DNA from: CBW1002 sp046081905
GTDB taxonomy: Bacteria; Cyanobacteriota; Cyanobacteriia; PCC-6307; Cyanobiaceae
Assembly: GCA_046081905.1 (NCBI GenBank)
Contig: JBJTWS010000207.1
Coordinates: 1 to 8,250, forward strand
Reading direction: 5' to 3'
Length of the DNA stretch: 8,250 nt
Part shown: positions 1 through 5,886 of the stretch, piece after piece
Numbering within the stretch: position 1 is the first letter of the stretch
How the letters are laid out: each line of letters begins with the position of its first letter
Program-made: the position numbers and the translations under genes
Notes under the pieces: model-generated
Databases searched by the model: none
The model's input: only the letters and a program-made list of their open reading frames with translations
What the model was told of the DNA's origin: nothing

Positions 1-673
1 CCCGCAGCTCCCCCGCCGGCCGGTCGCGCAGCTGGCGGGCGTTGGCGATGCCTCGCAGGCGGCACCAGCGCGACAGGCGCCGGCCGATGCCCCAGACGTC
101 TTCGACGGCGATGCCCTCCAGCCAGGGATCGGGATCGGCCACGGCGCCGAGGTCGAACACGCCGCCGTGGCCGGGATCGCGCTTGGCGATGCGATTGGCG
201 ATCTTGGCCAGCACCTTGCTGGGGGCGATGCCCACCGCCACCGGCAGGCCCAGCTGGCGGCGCACCTCCTGCCGCAGCCGCGTGCCCCAGCCGCGCAGGC
301 AGCCGCCCCTGGGCCGGTTCAGGCGGCCGAAGGCCTCATCGATCGAGTACACCTCCAGTTCCTCCAGCCAGGGCTCGAGGGTGGCCATCAGCCGCTGGCT
401 CATGTCGGCATAGAGGGCGTAGTTGGAGCTGCGCACCACCACCCCCAGCCGCTCGAGGCGGCTGCGCACCTGGAAGTAGGGCGTGCCCATGGCGATGCCC
501 AGGGCGCGGGCCTCGGCGCTGCGGGCCACGATGCAGCCGTCGTTGTTGGAGAGCACCACCAGGGGGCGCCCCAGCAGGGAGGGATCGAGGGCCGCCTCGC
601 AGGAGGCATAGAAGTTGTTGGCGTCGATCAGAACGGTGGCTGAGGCCGTGGCCGTGGCGGTGGCCGGGATCAC
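1..673 (-). CDS. umuC: DNA polymerase V catalytic subunit UmuC (Y-family), C-terminus cut off by window edge
   Basis: This is the translesion polymerase that, with cleaved UmuD, copies past damaged bases at the cost of mutations. The 224 visible residues cover the palm, fingers and start of the thumb region of the Y family. LIDANNFYASCE (residues 15-26) holds the first metal-binding Asp (D17) and the steric-gate Tyr (Y22). SNNDGC (42-47) is a hallmark of UmuC. YSIDEAFGRL (109-118) carries the catalytic D112/E113 pair, and VWGIGRR (193-199) is in the helix-hairpin-helix region. The family is about 420 residues, so roughly the last half lies outside the window. I chose the GTG at 673-671 because it overlaps the umuD stop as GTGA, the usual translational coupling arrangement. 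This start gives an Ala/Thr-rich leader of about 13 residues before the conserved core, longer than in E. coli. Family assignment is firm; the exact start is inferred. Confidence 0.95.
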   Translation of the reverse strand, partial: MIPATATATASATVLIDANNFYASCEAALDPSLLGRPLVVLSNNDGCIVARSAEARALGIAMGTPYFQVRSRLERLGVVVRSSNYALYADMSQRLMATLEPWLEELEVYSIDEAFGRLNRPRGGCLRGWGTRLRQEVRRQLGLPVAVGIAPSKVLAKIANRIAKRDPGHGGVFDLGAVADPDPWLEGIAVEDVWGIGRRLSRWCRLRGIANARQLRDRPAGELR

Positions 674-1170
674 AGGGGATGGATCACATGGGTGGCCACG
701 CCCCAGATGCAGGCGTCCGGGTCGTGGCCCAGCTCCAGGGGCGGATAGGCGGTGTGGGCCGCCTCCAGCCGCCAGCGCCCCTGGTGGCGCACCAGGAACT
801 TGAGCGTGAAGGCCCCCTCCAGCACCGCCACCACGATCCGGCCGGAGCGGGGTTCGAGGCTGCGGTCCACGATCAGCAGGTCGTCGTGGTGGATGCCGGC
901 ACCGGTCATCGAATCGCCGCTCACCCGCAGGAAGAAGGTGCTGCTGGGGTGGTGGATCAGGGCCTCGTTGAGGTCGATCGAGCTCTCCACGTAGTCGTCG
1001 GCGGGGCTGGGGAAGCCGGCGGCCACCGCCTCCAGAGCCAGGGGCAGGTGCAGGGGCGCCGGCTGCGGCCGCGGCGGCTGGGGGAACGGCGACTGGGGGA
1101 GCAGCGGCTGAGGGAGCGGCGCCTCCCCGGCGGGGAGCGGGCGGCGAGGGGAAGGGGACACGACAGACAC
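670..1170 (-). CDS. umuD: UmuD, self-cleaving accessory subunit of DNA polymerase V
   Basis: UmuD is a LexA-like serine peptidase (S24 family). RecA filaments trigger its self-cleavage to UmuD', which activates UmuC. The C-terminal domain is clear. GFPSPADDYVE (residues 52-62) follows the cleavage site, here Ala51-Gly52 where E. coli has Cys-Gly. The nucleophile is S87 in SGDSM, and the general base is K124 in FTLKF. The S-K spacing of 37 residues equals that of E. coli UmuD (S60/K97). The protein is 166 residues against about 140 for E. coli. The extra length is a Pro-rich N-terminus with four xxxPQ pentapeptides (17-36). The GTG at 1170 is preceded by GGGGG five bases upstream (1176-1180) and an in-frame stop lies just before it; a second GTG at 1161 is an alternative. 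It overlaps umuC by four bases and sits behind a LexA-like box, which suggests SOS control. Confidence 0.94.
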   Translation of the reverse strand: MSVVSPSPRRPLPAGEAPLPQPLLPQSPFPQPPRPQPAPLHLPLALEAVAAGFPSPADDYVESSIDLNEALIHHPSSTFFLRVSGDSMTGAGIHHDDLLIVDRSLEPRSGRIVVAVLEGAFTLKFLVRHQGRWRLEAAHTAYPPLELGHDPDACIWGVATHVIHPL

Positions 1171-1187
1171 CCGAACCCCCGCAGACT

Positions 1188-1201
1188 AGTTCATCTGTAC
1201 T
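1188..1201 (-). promoter_or_regulatory. Candidate LexA (SOS) box upstream of umuD
   Basis: The - strand reads AGTACAGATGAACT, two five-base arms (AGTAC / GAACT) around four bases, palindromic except for one pair. As I recall, the cyanobacterial LexA consensus is RGTACNNNDGTWCB; the site matches it with one mismatch in either orientation. It ends 17 bases before the umuD GTG, and TACAGAT inside it could serve as a -10 element, so a bound repressor would block the promoter. The site overlaps the last codons of the upstream gene. The sequence match is seen; LexA binding is inferred from the match and from umuDC being a classic SOS target. Confidence 0.6.
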
Positions 1202-1775
1202 GCTGATCGAGTGGCGGGTCGGACAGCGGGTCGAGCGGCGGCTCGGGCCGGGGATCGGGCACGGCGCCGGGTGGCGGCTCCACCGGCAGGCGGGCGCTCG
1301 CGCGCCGCAGCACCTCCGCCAGCTCCCCCCCCATCAGCAGGCCCGCCCCGCCCCAGACCAGCCGCAGGGGCAGATCGGCGGCCGCGGCCCCGACCTCCCG
1401 CAGCGGCGCAAAGCCGAGCTGCTGGAAGTAGCGCACCAGCCGCCGGTGCTGGCGTTCGTCGTCGCGGATGGCCAGCAGCCGGGCCCGGCGGCAGGGGGTG
1501 GCCTCCAGCCCCCAGGCGCCGGTGGCAGACCAGATCAGCGGGGCCACCGCGGCGGTGTCCGGCCCCTGCACCCGCAGGGTGTCGAGCTGCAGGCCGGCGG
1601 GGGTGGGCAGGGCCCAGCCCCGCAGCTCCCCCAGCAGCAGGGCCGCCTGGCCGGGCCGGGGCCGGGCCACCACCACCCGCAGGGTGCGCACCCCCAGCCG
1701 GTTCGCCACCTGTAGCCGCAGCAGCAGGCCGAGGGAGCGGGCCCGGCGCTCCAGGGAGGCCAGATCGGGCGGCAT
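1191..1775 (-). CDS. Uncharacterised cyanobacterial protein, possible GNAT-fold acetyltransferase
   Basis: This is a 194-residue soluble protein with no signal peptide or membrane segment. The stretch around LLAIRDDERQHRRLVRYFQQ followed by LGF resembles the C-terminal part of GNAT N-acetyltransferases, where a conserved helix ends in a Y/F-x-x-x-GF motif. The acetyl-CoA binding signature (Q/R-x-x-G-x-G/A) is not evident, so the fold call is tentative and no substrate can be named. The last 30 residues are rich in Pro and Asp (PPPGAVPDPRPEPPLDPLSD) and probably disordered. I chose the ATG at 1775 because it overlaps the hydroxylase stop as TGATG and has GGGGAGAG directly upstream; a GTG at 1787 is possible. 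The coupling suggests co-production with the hydroxylase. The end lies 20 bases before umuD and runs into the LexA-like box. Confidence 0.7.
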   Translation of the reverse strand: MPPDLASLERRARSLGLLLRLQVANRLGVRTLRVVVARPRPGQAALLLGELRGWALPTPAGLQLDTLRVQGPDTAAVAPLIWSATGAWGLEATPCRRARLLAIRDDERQHRRLVRYFQQLGFAPLREVGAAAADLPLRLVWGGAGLLMGGELAEVLRRASARLPVEPPPGAVPDPRPEPPLDPLSDPPLDQQYR

Positions 1776-2440
1776 CACTCTCCCCACTGGCGCAGCAGGT
1801 TCGTGTAGCAGCGGCAGAGCAGGTCGAACACCTCCCCCTTGCCCTGCTGCTGGAAGAGGGTGCGGCGGGCGGCATCGAGCTCGAACAGCAATTCCCGCTG
1901 CTCGCTGCTGCGCACCCGGCTCTGGATCCAGCCCACCGCCGCCAGCCGCACGCCGGAGCCCACCGGCTCCACCCTGTGCAGCAGGGTGCTGGGGTACACG
2001 ATCGCGTGGCCGGCCGGCAGCCGCACCGCCTCCTCCCCGTCGGGCGACTCGAGCACCAGCTCACCGCCGGTGTAGGTGGCGGGGTCGCTCAGGGCCAGGG
2101 TGAAGGAGAGGTCGGAGCGGCCCCCCGCCATGAAGGCATTGTCCACATGGCGGCCGTAGCCCTCCCCGGTGGTGGAGCGGCTGAACAGCAGCCCGTGCAC
2201 CCGGGCCGGCAGGGCGGCGGAGCGCACCAGGGGATGGGCCAGCAGCGCCTCCCGCACCCGCGCCTCCAGCTCCTGGTGCAGCTCCGAGGCGCGATCGAGC
2301 TGGTGGTTGCGCTTCACGGTGCGGGCGTGCCAGCCGGCGGTCTCGGCGCCGGGGCGCCAGGGGGTCTCGGCGGCCTGGAGGGGCTCCACCAGGGCCTGGA
2401 CCTGCTCCGGCGGGAGGAGGGGTTCGAGCAGGAAGCGCAT
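1775..2440 (-). CDS. Fe(II)/2-oxoglutarate-dependent PKHD-type hydroxylase (PiuC/YbiX family)
   Basis: This is an Fe(II)- and 2-oxoglutarate-dependent oxygenase of the prolyl-4-hydroxylase-like PiuC/YbiX group, often linked to iron supply in bacteria; the natural substrate is not established. From ATG 2440 it is 221 residues, the usual family length. The iron triad is visible as H98-x-D100 (GRHVDNAF) and H155 (LLHRVEPV), with R165 (SGVRLAAVGW) as the 2-oxoglutarate anchor. YTGGELVLE (123-131) is the typical core strand. The N-terminal MRFLLEPLLPPEQV resembles the usual family start, and therefore I preferred 2440 over the in-frame start at 2506, which would add 22 residues rich in Ala, Arg and Asp. 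No strong Shine-Dalgarno precedes 2440. It heads a leftward series with the GNAT-like gene and umuDC, and is divergent from the lipoprotein gene. Confidence 0.9.
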   Translation of the reverse strand: MRFLLEPLLPPEQVQALVEPLQAAETPWRPGAETAGWHARTVKRNHQLDRASELHQELEARVREALLAHPLVRSAALPARVHGLLFSRSTTGEGYGRHVDNAFMAGGRSDLSFTLALSDPATYTGGELVLESPDGEEAVRLPAGHAIVYPSTLLHRVEPVGSGVRLAAVGWIQSRVRSSEQRELLFELDAARRTLFQQQGKGEVFDLLCRCYTNLLRQWGE

Positions 2441-2545
2441 GGCAGCAGTGGCGAAAGCTGTGGCAAAAGGCACATCCGTCCGTGCCCGATCGTCGATCGG
2501 CCGCACCGACCCCCGTCAAGAATGCCGCCTAGACGTTCCCCCGCC
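2441..2545. promoter_or_regulatory. Divergent intergenic region with central inverted repeat
   Basis: This gap of about 105 bases must hold the promoters for the leftward hydroxylase and the rightward lipoprotein gene. It contains a perfect inverted repeat, CCGATCG-T-CGATCGG, at 2486-2500. The centre (2493) is 53 bases from the ATG at 2440 and 53 bases from the ATG at 2546, as expected of a shared operator. Next to the hydroxylase start there is also a 12-base tandem near-repeat (GTGGCGAAAG at 2448-2457 and GTGGCAAAAG at 2460-2469). I see no convincing -35/-10 pair. A regulatory role is inferred from position and symmetry only. Confidence 0.45.
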
Positions 2546-2779
2546 ATGGCCCGCCCGAGCCTCGCCCTGTTCCTGGTCACCGCCGGCCTGATGGCCACCA
2601 CGGCCGGCTGCGCCAAGCCGGAGGCTTCGGGGGGCGAGGAGGGCGACGCGAGCCCCACGATGAGCGCGCCCAAGCCGGACCCCGCCAGCGGTGCCATGCC
2701 CCCGATGGGGGAGGGCAAGGGCGACCACAGCGACGAGGGCGGCGAAGGGGGAGAGGGCGGCGAAGGCGGCGAGGGCTGA
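2546..2779 (+). CDS. Small putative lipoprotein with acidic Gly/Glu repeat tail
   Basis: A 77-residue protein I do not recognise. Residues 1-22 form a lipoprotein-type signal: Arg at position 3, a hydrophobic stretch (LALFLVTAGLMA) and a lipobox-like TAGC ending at C22. The -3 residue is Thr rather than the usual Leu, so lipidation is likely but not certain. The mature part is low complexity: Met/Pro-rich (TMSAPKPDPASGAMPPMG), then GKGDHSDE, then a tail of four Glu-Gly-Gly units (2735-2779). The Met, His and acidic groups could bind metal, but that is speculation. An in-frame ATG at 2522 would add MPPRRSPA in front and is an equally possible start; neither has a clear ribosome site. It lies 60 bases upstream of the Kir channel on the same strand. 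Confidence 0.6.
   Translation: MARPSLALFLVTAGLMATTAGCAKPEASGGEEGDASPTMSAPKPDPASGAMPPMGEGKGDHSDEGGEGGEGGEGGEG
2735..2779 (+). repeat. Nine-base tandem repeat coding for Glu-Gly-Gly units
   Basis: Five near-identical nine-base units of the type GAGGGCGGC (variants GAAGGGGGA and GAAGGCGGC; the last is GAGGGC plus the stop TGA) make the end of the lipoprotein gene. Most third-position changes are silent, so the Glu-Gly-Gly pattern is kept although the DNA has drifted. Unit number could vary by slippage between strains. Confidence 0.75.
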
Positions 2780-2839
2780 GAAGGCCGACTCCGCTGCCGC
2801 CCCGCCTAGCGTCGGCGGCACCAGCGATCCGGTACGGGG

Positions 2840-3730
2840 ATGGGCAGGATCCAGCGGGCACGCCGCCAGGCCGGACTGCTCACCCCCGCCGACCGGCGCG
2901 GCGCCATCCGCCACTGGCGGGAGCCCTACCTGCTGCTGCTGTCGGTGTCGTGGCCTCTGTTCCTGGGGCTGATCACGGCGCTGTACCTGCTGATCAACCT
3001 GCTCTTCGCCCTGCTCTACCGCCTCGATCCGGGCGGCATCGGCGGCACCCCCGGCGGGCGGCCCGCCAGCTTCGCCGATGCCTTCTTCTTCAGCGTGCAG
3101 ACGCTGGGCTCGATCGGCTACGGCGTGCTCCATCCCCGCAGCCCCTGGGCCAACGCGGTGGTGACCCTCGAAGCCCTGGGCGGGCTGCTGTTCATCGCCC
3201 TCACCACCGGCCTGGCCTTTGCCCGCTTCTCCCGCAGCACCGCCCGGATCCGCTTCAGCACGCAGGCGGCGGTGCACCCCTACAACGGCCTGCCCACCCT
3301 CACGGTGCGGCTGGCCAACGAGCGACGCAACACGATCCTGAACGCGCGCCTGCAGGCCTTCCTCAGCTTCGATGAGCGCAGCAGCGAGGGGCACCGGATG
3401 CGGCGCCTGCTGCCGCTGCGGCTCACGCGGGAGGAGGGCATCGTGCTCACCCTGGCCTGGACGGCCATGCACCCGATCGACGGCGAGAGCCCCCTGGCGG
3501 GCCTGAGCCCGGAGGAGTTGGAGCAGCAGAACGCGGAGGTGGTGGTGGCCTTCCACGGCACCGATGAGATCCTCGAGCGGCCGATCCACGCCCGGGCCAG
3601 CTACGGGGTGGAGGAGATCGCCTGGGGCCACTGCTTCGTGGACATGGTCCAGCCCCAGGGCAGCCGGGTGCTGATCGACTTCTCCCGCTTCGACAAGACC
3701 CGGCCCTGTCCCCTGGAGCAGGCTGACTAG
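2840..3730 (+). CDS. Inward-rectifier-type potassium channel (KirBac family)
   Basis: This is a 296-residue subunit of a tetrameric K+ channel in the inner membrane, of the prokaryotic Kir family. An amphipathic N-terminal slide-helix region (about 5-30) precedes the outer helix M1 (about 32-60). The pore helix and selectivity filter read FFFSVQTLGSIGYG (82-95), and M2 spans about 103-128. The linker after M2, FARFSRSTARIRFS (127-140), is the characteristic Kir junction to the cytoplasmic domain. The rest (about 140-290) is the beta-sandwich gating domain, including PTLTVRLANER (152-162) and ASYGVEEIAWGHCFVDM (253-269). Length fits KirBac channels (about 300). The filter is TLGSIGYG rather than the more usual TxETIGYG or TLATVGYG. 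ATG 2840 has ACGGGG directly upstream. The lipoprotein gene precedes it by 60 bases and the desaturase follows in the same frame. The channel may set membrane potential or K+ balance; the gating ligand is unknown. Confidence 0.93.
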   Translation: MGRIQRARRQAGLLTPADRRGAIRHWREPYLLLLSVSWPLFLGLITALYLLINLLFALLYRLDPGGIGGTPGGRPASFADAFFFSVQTLGSIGYGVLHPRSPWANAVVTLEALGGLLFIALTTGLAFARFSRSTARIRFSTQAAVHPYNGLPTLTVRLANERRNTILNARLQAFLSFDERSSEGHRMRRLLPLRLTREEGIVLTLAWTAMHPIDGESPLAGLSPEELEQQNAEVVVAFHGTDEILERPIHARASYGVEEIAWGHCFVDMVQPQGSRVLIDFSRFDKTRPCPLEQAD

Positions 3731-3796
3731 GGTGTCGGCTGCCGTGAGCCGTTTCTGTTCTCCCTGCCCCATCGCCTGGCCTACATCTGCGGCCCG

Positions 3797-4672
3797 GTGC
3801 TGATCATCGCCAGCCACCTGGGCTGCCTGCTGCTCCTGCGCACCGGACTGGAGCTCGGCGCCGCCCTCTGGGCCCTGGCCCTCTACCTCACCCGGATGCT
3901 CGCCACCACGGCGATCTACCACCGGCTGATCACCCACGGCAGCTACAAGGCGCCGCGGCCGGTGTGGTGGCTGGGTTCCCTGGTGGCGGCGTCCGCGGGG
4001 CAGATGGGACCGAGCTGGTGGAAGGCCCACCACCTGCAGCACCACCGCCATGTGGACACGGCCCGGGATCCCCACAGCCCGCTGGAGCCGGCCGCGGGCT
4101 GGTGGGGCGGGCTGTGGCGCTCCCAGGCCGGCTGGCTGCTGAGCCGGAGCTTCTTCCCCGAGAGCCTGCCGGCCGACGTGGAGGCCGATCCGGTGCTGCG
4201 GCTGATCGACCGGGCCCACATGGTGCCGCTGCTGGCCCTGGTGGGGATCTCCTATGCCCTGGGCGGCCTGCCCTGGCTGGCGGCCTTCTGCCTGAGCACC
4301 ACGCTGCTGTTCCACGGGGTGGCCTCGGTGAACTCCGCGGCCCATCTCTGGGGCGAGCAGCCCTTCGACAGCGGTGATGCCAGCCGCAACAACGGCTGGG
4401 TGGCCCTGATCACCCTGGGGGAGGGCTGGCACAACCTGCACCACGCCTTCCAGGCCTCGGCGCGGCAGGGCATCGGCCTGCGCCAGGGCGAGCCGGTGCT
4501 GCTGCCGGATCCCACCTACCGCTTCATCCGGCTGCTGGAGCGGCTGGGCTGGGCCAGCCAGCTGCGGCTCCCCTCCCGCCATGCCCTGCGGGCCCGCCGC
4601 CGCCGGCCGGAAGGTCCGGGCGGGGAACTGCTCTGGCTGGAGCCGGCAGCAGCGGCCCGCCAGCGCGCCTGA
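3797..4672 (+). CDS. Membrane fatty acid desaturase (DesC/acyl-lipid delta-9 type)
   Basis: This is an integral membrane di-iron desaturase that would introduce a cis double bond into acyl chains, probably at delta-9 as in cyanobacterial DesC and stearoyl-CoA desaturases. Counted from GTG 3797 (291 residues), the three histidine boxes are HRLITH (42-47), HLQHH (79-83) and HNLHH (212-216). The extra iron-ligand His of this family is in NSAAH (179-183). Hydrophobic segments lie around residues 1-40, 55-72 and 140-178. GEGWHNLHHAFQASARQG matches the DesC box III region. After box III the sequence departs from typical DesC, and the tail (260-291) is rich in Arg and Ala. The start is uncertain: the frame stays open back to the channel stop and the upstream codons look protein-like (PHRLAYICGP), but no ATG, GTG or TTG lies there. 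Desaturases of this kind adjust membrane fluidity, often in response to cold. Confidence 0.9.
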   Translation: MLIIASHLGCLLLLRTGLELGAALWALALYLTRMLATTAIYHRLITHGSYKAPRPVWWLGSLVAASAGQMGPSWWKAHHLQHHRHVDTARDPHSPLEPAAGWWGGLWRSQAGWLLSRSFFPESLPADVEADPVLRLIDRAHMVPLLALVGISYALGGLPWLAAFCLSTTLLFHGVASVNSAAHLWGEQPFDSGDASRNNGWVALITLGEGWHNLHHAFQASARQGIGLRQGEPVLLPDPTYRFIRLLERLGWASQLRLPSRHALRARRRRPEGPGGELLWLEPAAAARQRA

Positions 4673-4873
4673 GCCGCAGGGCACGCGAAGCCGCGAGCCC
4701 AGAAGGAAAGGGAGCCTTCACTCAACTTCAAGAATCGCAGCAATCGGCAGGGAAAGCGTAGAGATTCCACACAGGATTGCGCGCGTGGCAATTCTCTCCA
4801 GTCAACACAATTACCATCGCGCCGGCCGCGACCGTTGTCGCCGCCCCTCCCTTGCCCTCTTGCCTTTCTTCGC
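4673..4873 (+). promoter_or_regulatory. Lower-GC intergenic leader of the rod-linker gene
   Basis: This gap of about 200 bases follows the desaturase stop and leads to the linker ATG at 4874. Around 4741-4800 the GC content is about 55% (33 of 60), clearly lower than the coding DNA on either side. It probably holds the linker promoter and a long untranslated leader. I find no convincing -35/-10 pair, no clear terminator hairpin for the desaturase, and no Shine-Dalgarno before 4874. Nothing else in it is recognisable. Confidence 0.4.
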
Positions 4874-5812
4874 ATGACCCTGGTCAGAGCGCCCCAGCTG
4901 GGCATCGATCGATACGCCAATGATCGGCACAAGGAAAGCTGGTCGCACGCCTCCCCAGACGACAGAAGCACCTTCATCCGCGCCGTGTACCGCCAGGTGC
5001 TCGGCTATCAGTACGTGATGGCCAGCGAGCGGCTCAGCAGCGCCGAATCCCTCTTCCGCAACGGTTTTCTGAGTGTGCGCTAACTGGTGCGCACCGTGGC
5101 CCAGAGCGCCCTGTACCGGTCGCGTTTCTTCGAGAACAGCAACCCCTACCGCTTCATCGAGCTCAACCACAAGCATCTGCTCGGCCGCGCTCCCCACAAC
5201 AAGGAGGAGATGCTGCATCACTTCACCATCCTGCAGGAGCAGGGCTACGCCGCCGAGATCGATTCCTATATCGACAGCCCCGAATACCAGGAGCGCTTCG
5301 GTCAGGACACCGTTCCCTATCTGCACGGCTGGGATTATTCGGTGGGCCATGAAGGCCGCCAGTTCTCCTGGCTGATGCAGCTCGCCCGCGGCGCCGCCGC
5401 CTCCGTGAAGGGCGACGGCGCCGGCCACCAGTTCCGCCTCGGCCGTGCCCTCCACCAGGACCGGGCCCTGCCGGTGCCGGGCTCCGCGGCGCGGGTGGTG
5501 ATCGTGTCCACCGAAGGGCCGTTCCAGGCCGCGGTGAGCAGCAGCAGCGACCTGGGCGAGAACTTCGATCCGGGCCAGTTCCGCAGCAGCCCCGCCCAGA
5601 GCCATCGCCGCGAGGCCCTGCGGGTGTCCGCCGGCGAGCGCGCCACCGGCGGGGATGGACGGGTGGTGACGATCACCGCCACCGGGATCAGCAACAACGC
5701 CTACGTGCGCAGCGGCGCCTACGTGCTCCGCATCCCCTACAGCCGCATGAATGAGGCTCTGCAGCGGGTGAACCGCCTCGGCGGCCGCGTGGTGGATGTG
5801 GCCGTGAGCTGA
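4874..5812 (+). pseudogene. cpcC: Phycobilisome rod linker (CpcC-like), interrupted by in-frame TAA at codon 70
   Basis: Rod linkers sit inside the phycobiliprotein hexamer stacks on the thylakoid and tune energy flow. Read through, the gene is 312 codons, close to CpcC (about 290). An N-terminal PBS-linker domain runs from about 30 to 155 (FIRAVYRQVLG, ASERLSSAESL, NHKHLLGRAP, EIDSYIDSPEYQERFG, VPYLHGWDYS). A middle part follows (FSWLMQLARGAAASVKGD), then a CpcD-like domain at about 262-311 (YVRSGAYVLRIPYSRMNEAL, RVNRLGGRVVDV). Codon 70 is TAA where relatives read SVRE[F/L]VR, so one GAA-to-TAA change would explain it. Frame and homology continue without a break on both sides. Products without readthrough would be a 69-residue N-terminal piece and, if translation restarts at GTG 5087, a 241-residue piece. 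No phycocyanin or phycoerythrin subunit gene is next to it. It could be a CpeC/MpeC-type linker rather than CpcC. A sequencing error is not excluded. Confidence 0.85.
5081..5083 (+). other. In-frame TAA nonsense codon in the rod linker
   Basis: The codons run AGT GTG CGC TAA CTG GTG CGC, i.e. SVR-stop-LVR, within the conserved SVRE-x-VR motif of the linker domain. The base after the stop is C, a context known in bacteria to weaken termination, and a GTG in the same frame follows three bases later. Both facts leave room for readthrough or restart, but neither is shown by the sequence. Confidence 0.9.
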
Positions 5813-5886
5813 GCGGCCCGTTCGGGGGGATCGCCGCCCAAGATGGCCTGGCGATGAGCCGGGCCCTCCCGGCGGCGGGTTCCCCC

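Noticed and set aside
615..673. GGCCGT-type hexamer repeat at the umuC start as a phase-variation tract
   Set aside because: There are only about three imperfect copies and the unit is six bases, so slippage would not change the frame; it simply encodes the Ala-Thr leader.
1211..2779. 522-codon open frame on the + strand opposite the leftward genes
   Set aside because: Its translation is Ala/Pro/Arg/Gly-rich with no recognisable motif, and it lies opposite well-supported umuD-side, GNAT-like and hydroxylase genes. Only its last part, the lipoprotein, is plausible coding sequence.
2516..4684. 722-codon open frame on the - strand across channel and desaturase
   Set aside because: It is a shadow of the high-GC codon pattern: no domain is visible, composition is dominated by Gly, Gln, His, Ala and Pro, and the + strand carries two clear protein families.
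4673..4720. Intrinsic terminator after the desaturase
   Set aside because: Only a short imperfect GC-rich repeat (CGCG-AAGC-CGCG) is present, with no T-run after it.
5081..5083. Recoding of the TAA as a non-standard amino acid
   Set aside because: TAA is not known to encode selenocysteine or pyrrolysine, no recoding structure is evident, and the homologous position is Glu. Mutation or error is the simpler explanation.
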